Below, in pieces: positions 9,053 to 17,774 of a stretch of 64,000 nucleotides of DNA. Numbering within the stretch: the first letter of the stretch is position 1; each line of letters opens with the position of its first letter. Source of the stretch: UTCHB3 sp964531325 (lineage in GTDB: Bacteria; Bacteroidota; Ignavibacteria; Ignavibacteriales; Ignavibacteriaceae); NCBI GenBank assembly GCA_964531325.1, contig CAZHCW010000009.1:86924-150923 (forward strand), given 5' to 3'. Below the pieces are notes generated by a model that was not told the DNA's origin, searched no databases, and was given only the letters and a program-made list of their open reading frames with translations. The translations under genes and the position numbers were made by a program.

Positions 9053-9835
9053 TTAGTTAGTCTTCTTTATTAACGATTGTGGCAGTAGATTCAAAAAATC
9101 AATTGCTTTACTGAAATCAAGCTCATAAAAATTTACTCCAAGATTGATTTTCTCATAATATTCAGCTCTGTTCTCCTTATAATACCTTTCAGAAGGTATT
9201 ACCCAGGCTTTTTTGCCAAATTTCATCGAGAGGAACCACTTTTCAACGAGTCTCGCAATTCTACCGTTTCCGTCAAAAAACGGATGAAGTTGCGCCAACC
9301 TTAGATGAAAAAATGATGCAAAATAAAATGTTTCATTATCTGTAAGATTTCTGGATGAAATTTCATCAAATTCTTTCCAAAAAAGTTTCATGGCTTCCGG
9401 TAACTTTTCAGGTTCAACTGCAACATATACAAGTCCACTTGTACTAAATACACCCATCCTGTCATCCCGGTAAAGTCCAAGTTTGCTTTTTATCAAAATT
9501 GACTTTGCAAGTATCCTGTGGACTTCCAGGAAGTTTTCTTCAGTTAATGGTTTCTCCTGTGCAAAATTATATGCTTTAACCAGATTATCGATCTCTGCCA
9601 AATCTTTCGTATTCTTAAACTTCGATTTAACCATTTTCTGGTTCATATAAGAATTTAGGTCTATGTTGTTTCCTTCAATATTGGAGGAAAAAACAGCAGA
9701 AGAATCCACCGAATATGAGAGATCAACACTTGCCGTCACAGGATCAACACTCAACCATTTTTCAATAATTGAACTGTTTTTGTCGCAAAACTCATTAAAG
9801 CAGTAGAAATCTAAAAACGAAAAATTTGGGGACAT
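9053..9835 (-). CDS. Fic family protein (AMPylator-like)
   Basis: This 260-residue Fic-domain protein would transfer AMP, or a related group, from a nucleotide to a target hydroxyl. The full catalytic loop HPFFDGNGRIAR is present near residue 190. An N-terminal inhibitory helix motif (S/T)xxxE(G/N) is visible as SSNIEGNN near residue 50, so the enzyme should be self-inhibited (class II). It is a single gene read toward the terminator of the SPFH pair, and it is divergent from the small gene at 9955. Its position next to a restriction-modification pair suggests an accessory or defence setting, but the target is unknown. Confidence 0.88.
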   Translation of the reverse strand: MSPNFSFLDFYCFNEFCDKNSSIIEKWLSVDPVTASVDLSYSVDSSAVFSSNIEGNNIDLNSYMNQKMVKSKFKNTKDLAEIDNLVKAYNFAQEKPLTEENFLEVHRILAKSILIKSKLGLYRDDRMGVFSTSGLVYVAVEPEKLPEAMKLFWKEFDEISSRNLTDNETFYFASFFHLRLAQLHPFFDGNGRIARLVEKWFLSMKFGKKAWVIPSERYYKENRAEYYEKINLGVNFYELDFSKAIDFLNLLPQSLIKKTN

Positions 9836-9954
9836 CTGTTTTTCTGAAATATTTATTGATAAAACCGGTTAAGCTGAAACACAAAAGATTTTCCCTTCAA
9901 TTTATATATTTTTTGCGATATTACAGTAACACATTTGAAAAAGGATTTGCGAAA

Positions 9955-10299
9955 ATGATTGGTAACTTAATAACAGAAGCTTTGAACAGAGGGATTCAAA
10001 TGATTCTGCAGCACTATGTTGAGCCGTACGGTGAAATAACTTCGCTCTCAATAGATGATTCCACAAAAGAAGTGAAAGCAACGCTTCTTCTCAGCGGCGA
10101 ACTTCAAACTCTTGATGTCCATATCTTTGGATATAACTTTGTAAAAATAGAAGATAAATGGTACATGACATTTGTCAATGTTGCCACTTCCCGCGACTGG
10201 ATAAACACCCTCTTAAAAAATATCTCCCCCAAAGAACTTGAGGATAAAAGAATCGAAATCCCCCATGTAGCGGCGGTGATATTAAAGATTTTGTTTTGA
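9955..10299 (+). CDS. Hypothetical protein, 114 aa
   Basis: I do not recognise this family. The protein begins MIGNLITEALNRGIQMILQHY with an amphipathic helix. It continues with alternating strands (EITSLSIDDSTKEVKATLLL, ELQTLDVHIFGYNFV, WYMTFVNVATSRDWI) and a C-terminal helix. This would fit a small alpha/beta fold. The frame stays open upstream to 9826, but AAGGA at 9941-9945 is well placed for the ATG at 9955, and the upstream part looks non-coding. Confidence 0.6.
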   Translation: MIGNLITEALNRGIQMILQHYVEPYGEITSLSIDDSTKEVKATLLLSGELQTLDVHIFGYNFVKIEDKWYMTFVNVATSRDWINTLLKNISPKELEDKRIEIPHVAAVILKILF

Positions 10300-10368
10300 G
10301 GAGTTGGAGTGAATTTTTCTTCGGTTGGTGATGACTTAACGATCAAATTTCTGAAGAATTTGAATATT

Positions 10369-11103
10369 TCATCCATTACTCTTTGAATTCAATTCAACAA
10401 TTTTATCCCAATCGATTGAGCCATCTTCGAGGCAAAAACTGTTGAGAAAATCGCGTTGCATTTTTGAGAGTAGAGAGGTATATTTTTGATTAAATTCATC
10501 ATTCCGTACTTTGGCGTTATACCCTAAAGGGACAATCAATTTTTTGTAGAGATCATCATCACCGGAAATAAAACTCCAAAAATCCTGTCCACAGTACTTG
10601 AAATAATCCCCTTTGTCAGGTTTGGTGTTTTTTCAATAACAACAACCATTTACTGCAATCACATGCAACTGTGAATTACTTGTACGGAGAGTTTTTGTCG
10701 CTGACTTAAAATCAGAAACCATCCTCTTGATTTGGCTGCTATTGCCCCAATTAGGGCCGGATTTAATGTTAACGATATATCTGATGGTTCCCTTTTCAAA
10801 TTCGAGATCAATTCCTTCAATCCCTGATTTCCTGCCACCATAAACAATTGAATTGATGTAAATTGCCAGCCCTTCCAACCAGTCGCCAAATATTGTCTCT
10901 TCGTTTGAGGAAAGATGAGCGTCGGTAAAACTTTTTACCAATTCTGCAGGTGCTAAATCTTTGGCTTTAAATAGATAGGGATTCTTTCTAATAAGCAGCT
11001 TTTCAAGATTAATTCTATCCAAACTTTCAAGTCGCTTGGAATGGAATTTCGAAATATTGTCAGACACATACTGTCCAATTTCCTCTAATTCAAGTTTTTT
11101 CAT
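10369..11103 (-). pseudogene. Type II restriction endonuclease (PmeII-like) with an in-frame premature stop
   Basis: The reverse frame runs from the ATG at 11103 (MKKLELEEIGQYV) and contains ISKFHSKRLESL, RKNPYLFKAKDL, HLSSNEETIFGDWLEGLAIYI, GIEGIDLEFEKG and YIVNIKSGPNWGNSSQIKRM. It meets TGA at 10633-10635, right after NGCCY (codon 157). The same frame then continues for 87 more sense codons (KNTKPDKGDYFKYCGQDFW to IDWDKIVELNSKSNG) to a stop at 10369-10371. I recall that this family has CCYGRDN here, so a single GGA to TGA change explains the break. The core with the likely catalytic E and K residues is upstream of the stop, but the conserved C-terminal third would be lost. It begins one base after the methyltransferase stop. 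Confidence 0.8.
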
Positions 11104-11104
11104 T

Positions 11105-11947
11105 TCAGGCAAATAACACCAACTTTTCCGGTTCTACACTGTTTTTAACCATTGTATAATATTCTTCCATAATATCAATCCCGATGGAATGTCTTCCCAT
11201 TCTGTTCGCAACTTGAATAGTGGTTCCGGAGCCCATAAACGGATCCAGTACCACATCTCCGGATTGTGTAAAAAGTTTGATGAACCACTCGGGAAGTTCT
11301 TCAGGGAATGCTGCCGAGTGATTTTTATTTGAGCACTCGGTCGCCAGATGTAATACATTCGACGGATAGGCCATGTCTCTGTCAACCCAATTTGAGATAT
11401 TTTTCCCAAAACCACTACCAACTTTGGAGTTATCTCGTGTTTGGTCTGTAAGGCTAAGTTTTCGCAGTCGGGATTTTGCCCAATCCCCCATGGGCACCAT
11501 GACAGTTTCCTGGTACATCGCAAATTTTTTACTTTTGTTGAACTGTAAAAGTCTTTCCCAGGCATCCCGGAATCTGTTGGGCCATTTACCGGGATAAGAG
11601 TTCTTTTTATGCCAAATAAATTCTTCTGTCCAGAACCATCCTTGTTTCCGCATTTCAAGAATTAATTCAAGGACATATATACTGCGTTCACCATTTGCTA
11701 CTTTTTCTTTAATATTAAGTACAAATGTACCGGAAGGTTTTAGTACTCTTAAAAATTGTTCACTCCTGGGTAAAAACCATGCAACATAATCATCAGTGTG
11801 GACGCCTCCATAGGTGTTCTTCCTCTGATCAGCGTAGGGAGGGGAGGTGAAGATGAGATCAACACAATTGTCCGGAAGTTCTTTTAAGACTTCGAGACAG
11901 TCACCAAGGTATAAATTAGATTTCAATTCCATTGTATTAGCTCGCAT
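11105..11947 (-). CDS. Site-specific DNA methyltransferase (beta-type order of motifs)
   Basis: This is an amino-methyltransferase that protects the site cut by the neighbouring nuclease. The catalytic motif TSPPYAD is near residue 35. The SAM-binding motif DPFMGSGTT is near residue 240, so the catalytic motif comes first, which is the beta-class order. TSPPY is common in N4-cytosine enzymes but also occurs in N6-adenine enzymes, so the modified base is open. The ATG at 11947 was chosen over the adjacent TTG; an ATG at 11932 (MELKSNLYLGDCLE) is equally plausible. It lies upstream of the broken nuclease in the same transcript, so methylation could persist without cutting. Confidence 0.88.
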   Translation of the reverse strand: MRANTMELKSNLYLGDCLEVLKELPDNCVDLIFTSPPYADQRKNTYGGVHTDDYVAWFLPRSEQFLRVLKPSGTFVLNIKEKVANGERSIYVLELILEMRKQGWFWTEEFIWHKKNSYPGKWPNRFRDAWERLLQFNKSKKFAMYQETVMVPMGDWAKSRLRKLSLTDQTRDNSKVGSGFGKNISNWVDRDMAYPSNVLHLATECSNKNHSAAFPEELPEWFIKLFTQSGDVVLDPFMGSGTTIQVANRMGRHSIGIDIMEEYYTMVKNSVEPEKLVLFA

Positions 11948-12071
11948 CAACCTTTAAAATTTAAACTGAAAGATACAATTTAAATCGAATCTATCCAAAA
12001 GACAAATCTTTCTGCTGAACCATATCCCGAAACATAACACTGAATACTCCGATTTCTGTTGAGATACAAAG

Positions 12072-15000
12072 CTATACCTTATAAAACCTGTTTGCAGATA
12101 TGGCATTTTTACGAGCTTTGTCTGCCTCTTTTTTGTTTTGATATTTTGGTGAAGAAAACACCTTGTAAAGGTGGAAAGACAGAAATGCATGGTCAAAAAC
12201 AGACCCATGATCTTTTACTTTTTCTTTTATTTGATAGTTCAAGATATCAATACATTGTTGCATTTCTTTGGAGTTTTGTATTGCAATTGCATTAAGCATC
12301 TTCAGATGCAGATAAAACTTAAAAACGGGATTATAATTTTCATTTGAAAAATTGTATTTTTTTATGGTCTTCGTGAAAATCTCAATTATCTGATTCATCC
12401 CTCTATAGTCTCCCTTCTCAAACAACAAAAGACCCTTGAGCCAATAGTTTTCTTGATAACCGAGTATTGAGGGATAATTTGAAATAATATTTAATGAACC
12501 ATCGATCAGTTTTTCAGCTGCTCCGAAATCTCCCTCCAAATATTTTTTAAATGCCTTGTTACCCACTCCAATCACTTCCAATTCTTCTTTCCCTTTTACT
12601 AAAGAATCATACTTCTCGAAATAGTAAGATGCATTGTTATAGTCTCCTTTCAAAGTAAGTATAAGCCCTGCCCCACTTTGCAGATATTCGAGACCCGGAT
12701 CGAGTTCAATTCCCTTTTTCTTATAAAACAGAGCACTGTCTATCATGCCTGCTGCAAAAAAACCATCCCCCATACTGTCATATGCGTTGGCTGAACTGTC
12801 TATTTGAAGATACCGTCTAAAATATCTAAGTGCTTTTTCAGACTCATATTTATTCAGATAAGAGTAACCAAGATGGTTGAAAGCGAGAGCAAAATTTGTG
12901 TCTCGCGCAAGAGCTTTTTGATAATACTCAATTGCTTTATCGTTTTCGCACATCATGTAATAAGTTTCGGCTATTTCATAATAACTATACTTGTCATGCG
13001 GTATTTTTTCGGCGATTTGCTGGTAGTAAGGAATTGCATTCAAGTATAATCCTTCAATCGATTTCTCAGTTGCAAGAACCCTTATGGAATCGATGTAACT
13101 AAGATTACTCATATTGGTTTTTACATCTTTAAGTAATTCCTTAATTTCAGTTGTATTTCCACTTTCGAATTTAAGTACCTCCAATAATTTAAGTTTTGCC
13201 AATGTGAACCCCGGATCATAGTGGATAGCCTTTTTAAGTTCAGCTATAGCCTCTGTTTTGTTCATTTTTAGCCAGGCTTTTCTTCCCTTTAGATAGCTTG
13301 TTAGTGCATCCCAGTTTGCGCAAACAGCGATATCTTTTTCAATTTTAGCTTTCTTGACAACTAATATCTTTTTAGCAAGTGGTGCAAGAATTGTTGTGAG
13401 GAATGTGGCAGGTTCATTAAAAGTAAAAGTTGTATCGAAAATAGATTTTTCACCCTTTACAAAGTGGGTTGAAAGTTCATAACCTGCACTGGAACGAGTC
13501 AACTCCCCCTTTATCGAAATATTGGGAACATATTCCATCCGGGTTTCCGTTTCACGAAGGGCATGAAACTGCTTTCCATCCAGCACAGTTACATTTCCTG
13601 AGCGAACAAGTTTCTCCTGAATAAGATACTCTATCTCTTCGTGAATCATTGGTGATTCTGCATTATAGTCGGTAGCACCCGGATTAATTTCAACGACTAT
13701 CTGTTCGATCTCCTTAGTGGTTTTAAAAAGGTTTCTAATCTCTTCTGAAAAGAAATAAAGTGAAAAGATAATTACGCATGCCGTAACTGCCAACAACCCC
13801 TTCTTCAGATAACCTTTATAGGTGGAAAATTGTACGCCAGAAATTGCCACTTCCTGTTCCTGAGTAACCTTGCTACTTTGTGATGTAGAAGTCATCCCTT
13901 CCTGAATTTTTTGCAGTCCGGCAAGCAACTCTTCAATATCAGAAAATCTATCAGATGGGTTTTTATGTAAACACCTTTCAAAGAAATGAATCAAAGCATC
14001 ATAATTATCATAACCACGCAGTCCAATAAAATTGAGTCTGTTACCAATAATCTGATCTTTAGCTTTTTTGGGATTCAAATCGATGAACGGTAGAGTGCTT
14101 GTTATCAATCTGAAGAGAAGAATACCTATCGAGTAGATATCCGATCTTACTGTTGATTTTCCATCCCGCAAAAGTTCCGGTGCGGAATAATAAATTGAAT
14201 CGCTGTACAGTGTCAATCCATAATTTCTCAGAAGCCCCAGAATATCCCTGTCAAGTGTAGCGAGAAGATACTTTCCATCTGATTCTATTACAGCTTCAGG
14301 AGTGATGTACGAGTGAATGATATTAAACTTGTGAAGTTCCCTTAATCCTTCAATTACCTCTTTTACAAGCTTAATACAGTTCCCAAGGTGAAGAGCATTT
14401 TGCTCAACCATTATCTCTCGCATCCGTCGCCCCTCCAAATACCCCCACTCAATAAGTATGGCATCATCACCATGTTTGGTTATTGTTGCCTCAACAAGAT
14501 TAAGATGTTTTATTGTTTTATCACGCCGGGGAGGTAGTTTATTTTCACCGATCGGCAAATATTCAATAATTTTATGCTCATTCTTTGCGGTAATAACTTC
14601 GAAAACATATTCCGACAGGAACCCCCAGGGTAAGGTATTTTTGATCCGGACATTTAACTTGACAATTGAAGCAAGCATTTTAACACAAAAATCAACATAC
14701 TCCTGACTTAAACCCCACCCCTGAGCCATCTTCTTAACGATAACCATCTCTGCTTCGCTGATGGTTTTATCAACATAAAAAAGAATCAATAAATCGATCA
14801 GTTGCTGCTCTAAAGGTTGTATTTTTTCCTTAAAGTCTTTCGCTTTTACCCAATTTCCATCAACTTTCGAAATCAATCCTGACTGGATATAGTTATGGAT
14901 CATGTCCACCAAATTACCGGGAAAGCCTTTGGAAACCGTGTAGAGCAAATCGTTTTCCTCTGTCGTAAAAAAGTTTTCGCCAAATTCGGGAGCTAACATC

Positions 15001-15722
15001 ATTGAAGGAAAGTTTCGTTCCATCGGAATTAAATGAATTCGGTCAACAAGCTCTTTTTTAATCAGATTGTAAATTGATGCTATCGCCTCATCGGTGTCAC
15101 CCTGGTTTTCATTTAATTCGAAAATGAAAGCCCCACAAAACCCATTTGGATTATACAATATGCTTTCAACTAACTTTAAAGAATAAGTATCTATATATTG
15201 AACATCTTTCAGGATGAAAATTACAGGAGTCTTTTGGGTGAGGTTTTGAAGAAATTTTTTGTATTTGTTAAATCGTTTTATCTCTAAACTCGATTGGTCA
15301 TGATCTTTTTGCGATTTTATTGTGTCGGCAAGTTCGGTGAGGGCACTTACAGCATCACTAAATCCAAACAGTGTCAGCACAATTCTAAATACTTTGGAAA
15401 GGATAAGTTTGAACTTTTGAGTTCGTAATATCTGATTCGTAATTGCTATGAAGGCACTGTAGGGTTCCTGTTGTTGTTTTAAGTTACATTGAAACTCGAT
15501 TACATTTTTCTTTACATCAAAACCGGATACTTGAGAAGAAAGAGTAAGATCATTGGTAATCTCAGTGATAAAATGCTCAATAATCTTTGATTTTCCCGAT
15601 TTTTTTTGTCCACTTATCAAGCAAGCAAAACAACTTTTATTTAGAGTCTTTTCTCTAAACAACTTCTTTAATTGCTCAATTTCCTGGTTCCTGTTATAAA
15701 ACGCTATTTTCATGTTCATCAT
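12072..15722 (-). CDS. AAA-ATPase / pseudokinase / transmembrane / TPR multidomain protein
   Basis: The protein has 1216 residues. Residues 1-330 resemble an AAA_16-type ATPase: FYNRNQEIEQLKKLF, then Walker A GQKKSGKS near residue 40, then a Walker-B-like VIFILKDVQYID. Residues about 400-620 follow the Ser/Thr kinase plan with a helix before the loop, YYSAPELL and SDIYSIGILLFRL. However, the catalytic HRD is replaced by HSY (IIHSYITPEA) and no DFG is seen, so I infer a pseudokinase. A membrane segment lies near residue 650 (VTACVIIFSLYFF). The C-terminal 400 residues are TPR repeats (for example YYEIAETYYMMCENDKAIEYYQKAL and FNHLGYSYLNKYESEKALRYF). It is a single gene. The layout suggests a signalling STAND-like scaffold. 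Confidence 0.8.
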   Translation of the reverse strand: MMNMKIAFYNRNQEIEQLKKLFREKTLNKSCFACLISGQKKSGKSKIIEHFITEITNDLTLSSQVSGFDVKKNVIEFQCNLKQQQEPYSAFIAITNQILRTQKFKLILSKVFRIVLTLFGFSDAVSALTELADTIKSQKDHDQSSLEIKRFNKYKKFLQNLTQKTPVIFILKDVQYIDTYSLKLVESILYNPNGFCGAFIFELNENQGDTDEAIASIYNLIKKELVDRIHLIPMERNFPSMMLAPEFGENFFTTEENDLLYTVSKGFPGNLVDMIHNYIQSGLISKVDGNWVKAKDFKEKIQPLEQQLIDLLILFYVDKTISEAEMVIVKKMAQGWGLSQEYVDFCVKMLASIVKLNVRIKNTLPWGFLSEYVFEVITAKNEHKIIEYLPIGENKLPPRRDKTIKHLNLVEATITKHGDDAILIEWGYLEGRRMREIMVEQNALHLGNCIKLVKEVIEGLRELHKFNIIHSYITPEAVIESDGKYLLATLDRDILGLLRNYGLTLYSDSIYYSAPELLRDGKSTVRSDIYSIGILLFRLITSTLPFIDLNPKKAKDQIIGNRLNFIGLRGYDNYDALIHFFERCLHKNPSDRFSDIEELLAGLQKIQEGMTSTSQSSKVTQEQEVAISGVQFSTYKGYLKKGLLAVTACVIIFSLYFFSEEIRNLFKTTKEIEQIVVEINPGATDYNAESPMIHEEIEYLIQEKLVRSGNVTVLDGKQFHALRETETRMEYVPNISIKGELTRSSAGYELSTHFVKGEKSIFDTTFTFNEPATFLTTILAPLAKKILVVKKAKIEKDIAVCANWDALTSYLKGRKAWLKMNKTEAIAELKKAIHYDPGFTLAKLKLLEVLKFESGNTTEIKELLKDVKTNMSNLSYIDSIRVLATEKSIEGLYLNAIPYYQQIAEKIPHDKYSYYEIAETYYMMCENDKAIEYYQKALARDTNFALAFNHLGYSYLNKYESEKALRYFRRYLQIDSSANAYDSMGDGFFAAGMIDSALFYKKKGIELDPGLEYLQSGAGLILTLKGDYNNASYYFEKYDSLVKGKEELEVIGVGNKAFKKYLEGDFGAAEKLIDGSLNIISNYPSILGYQENYWLKGLLLFEKGDYRGMNQIIEIFTKTIKKYNFSNENYNPVFKFYLHLKMLNAIAIQNSKEMQQCIDILNYQIKEKVKDHGSVFDHAFLSFHLYKVFSSPKYQNKKEADKARKNAISANRFYKV

Positions 15723-15973
15723 CCCGAATATTGAATATCCATGATTCTAACTTTCAAATGCTGCAGAATTATTTATTACCGCCTTTAAAATACACTACAT
15801 CTGCTGTGTTAATTTAGAACGAAAAATACAAATTAAATTAATTCTCTCCAAAAAGATTATTTATTTTCGGGATATTATACAACGCATTCGAGATAACACT
15901 AACTCGACTCGATAGAAAAGTCACTCACTTCCATCTTGAAGGTTTCCAAATTATCCTATCGCATTAATATCCC

Positions 15974-16885
15974 TCAATCCTCATCCCCTTCTTTCTCTCT
16001 ATGTTCCCTCTTATTCTCTCGTTGTTCATTGCCTTTTCCTTCTGCTTCGTCTTTGTTGCTTGAGCGGTGGCATTTTACGCAGTTGACGAAGTCGGAAATT
16101 CCCTCTTTAAGATGCTTTCGTTCGATTTTTGCCTGAGTGTGTTCATGACAGTTGTAACAAGAATAGGATTTAAAATTGTTGCCGGGTTCATGGCAATTTG
16201 AACAGGTTGATGGATGATCATTGTCAAAAATGAAATATTTTGAATGATCAAAAATTGAAGGTTTCCAGGCATCAGTTGTGTGGCAGGCAGAACATGATTC
16301 TCCGGGTTTAAAATTCTTGTGTAAATCATCAGATGGTTTATCCTTTTCATGACACTTACTACAATTATCAATAACCAATCCACTCAGTTTATGATTAAAC
16401 TTTGCGTCTTTCCACCGTTCAGTATTGTGGCATCCACTACATTCTACTTTTAACTCACCGTGAAAATCATCTTTTGGTTTTTGATAATCGTGGCATGCAG
16501 AGCATTTTTCTCTAACCCCTGAACCGATTATTTCGTGTGAGAATTTTTTGAAGGCAAGGTCTTTCGACTCACCTGTGTGTTCCCTGTGGCAAACAACACA
16601 GTCGATATCTTTTATATTTTTGTGGAGCAGATTCGCCCGTTCATTTGTTTTCGAGGCGAGAATGCCTGATACCAACACATTTCCAATATCGTTTTGTTTA
16701 TGGCAGGTAACACATTTTTCAGTTACTGCACCCTGAACCAGTGTATGACAACTCATACAATCATTTTGCAGATTCTCATGTCCCTTGCTCAAAACACCCG
16801 GATTTATTGCATAAAAGGGAGAAATCAACAAAAGGCCGATCCCAAAAACCAATGCACCTGCAAACCAGTAGTATGTACGCATCAT
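15974..16885 (-). CDS. Membrane-anchored decaheme c-type cytochrome
   Basis: About 303 residues with one N-terminal membrane anchor (YYWFAGALVFGIGLLLISPFY) and ten CxxCH heme-binding sites: CMSCH, CVTCH, CVVCH, CSACH, CSGCH, CSKCH, CSACH, CSNCH, CYNCH and CVKCH. The hemes should lie outside the cytoplasmic membrane and carry electrons. The tail is a highly charged run (EGKGNEQRENKREHREKEG) without hemes. The start at 16885 overlaps the stop of the upstream membrane gene as ATGA and has GGAG just before it; an in-frame ATG at 16897 is less likely. With its neighbour it could form a membrane-to-periplasm electron-transfer pair. Confidence 0.9.
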   Translation of the reverse strand: MMRTYYWFAGALVFGIGLLLISPFYAINPGVLSKGHENLQNDCMSCHTLVQGAVTEKCVTCHKQNDIGNVLVSGILASKTNERANLLHKNIKDIDCVVCHREHTGESKDLAFKKFSHEIIGSGVREKCSACHDYQKPKDDFHGELKVECSGCHNTERWKDAKFNHKLSGLVIDNCSKCHEKDKPSDDLHKNFKPGESCSACHTTDAWKPSIFDHSKYFIFDNDHPSTCSNCHEPGNNFKSYSCYNCHEHTQAKIERKHLKEGISDFVNCVKCHRSSNKDEAEGKGNEQRENKREHREKEGDED

Positions 16886-17442
16886 CTCCAACTCCATAGA
16901 AGAAGTGTCCCTAATATATGAATCAGAGCAAGAGCCATAAATATCATGTTAAGCGGCATGTGAACTTTTCGCCAGTTCTGCATCTTTTTCACCAATAACG
17001 ATTGAAAAAGTACTTCTTTATCTATTTCATCCTGCGAAATGTTTTTCTTCTTCATCTCATCAATTTTCCCCTTTAAATCCTGTTTTACTTCAGTTAGAAG
17101 AAATTTCCCCGTTAGCCCACTCGCCACAACAACCATCATTGCCAACACGGCCATCCAGGGAATTATAGCATTAAAGTGAATTCCACCATGTACAATCAAG
17201 ACAATCGCCCCAACCCACCCAAGGAATTCGTGTAAATGTAATAATTTCTTCGGCTCACCGGAGGTAATTATCTTCCGTTTTCTCAATGAGTAAATAAATG
17301 AAGTGATCAACAGCGAAGTGCCTAAAATACCAAAATACCTGCCAACCCAAATCAGATTAGCCAGATGAAGTATATAGTCAAACAATATTGCTATGCAGAT
17401 CATACCTGCATATAAAAAGATGGAAGGGAGTATTCGTTTCAT
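16882..17442 (-). CDS. Four-helix membrane protein, probable b-type cytochrome partner
   Basis: The 186-residue protein has about four membrane segments (ILPSIFLYAGMICIAILFDYI, FGILGTSLLITSFIYSL, FLGWVGAIVLIVHGG with MAVLAMMVVVASGL, and LNMIFMALALIHILGTLLL). Histidines are placed at membrane ends (LLHLHEFLGW, VHGGIHFN, KVHMPLN, LIHILG), as expected for heme b ligands. A soluble, charged coiled stretch (LKGKIDEMKKKNISQDEID) sits between helices three and four. The stop overlaps the decaheme cytochrome start by ATGA, so they are translated together. I infer a quinol-linked or ferric-reductase-like membrane electron carrier. Confidence 0.65.
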   Translation of the reverse strand: MKRILPSIFLYAGMICIAILFDYILHLANLIWVGRYFGILGTSLLITSFIYSLRKRKIITSGEPKKLLHLHEFLGWVGAIVLIVHGGIHFNAIIPWMAVLAMMVVVASGLTGKFLLTEVKQDLKGKIDEMKKKNISQDEIDKEVLFQSLLVKKMQNWRKVHMPLNMIFMALALIHILGTLLLWSWR

Positions 17443-17774
17443 GATGATGGATATTAATTAAAATTCAAAATTGAAATTACTAAATCCCATTCAAAATTCC
17501 ATAATAGTAATACCTAAAGGTATATTTATTATTTAGTCTAAATCTTAATAAATGAAATTCGCTTAATTAAACACACTTCGGTCTGGTTTTTCTCCCTGAA
17601 ATGTTATAAATTTACAATTACATTAATTTTCTGAAAATATCACCTCTTAATGTCTATTTTATTGTCAATTAAATCATTTTTTTACCAAATAGTTGAACAA
17701 ACAACAACAACAATTTGTTAAGTTAATGAATAGATTTTTTTACATACGAGAAATAATTCAAGAAAGGATTATAC
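17443..17774. other. Intergenic, AT-rich, between the cytochrome pair and katG
   Basis: This is a 332-bp divergent spacer that should hold both promoters. I see no open frame, no strong TAnnTTTG box and no RNA signature. A CAACAACAACAA run at about 17702-17712 precedes the katG start. Confidence 0.5.

Noticed and set aside
9826..9954. Longer N-terminus for the 114-residue hypothetical protein
   Set aside because: The extension has no conserved features, and a ribosome site lies just before the ATG at 9955.
10104..10376. Minus-strand 90-residue open frame
   Set aside because: It overlaps the better-supported plus-strand gene at 9955-10299 and the tail of the nuclease frame, and its composition is not protein-like.
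10633..10635. Selenocysteine or another recoding of the TGA in the restriction nuclease
   Set aside because: The family has glycine here, I see no SECIS-like hairpin or selenium gene, and TGA ends other genes in the window.
17443..17774. OxyR or PerR operator upstream of katG
   Set aside because: I could not find a convincing inverted repeat, and no regulator gene is adjacent.
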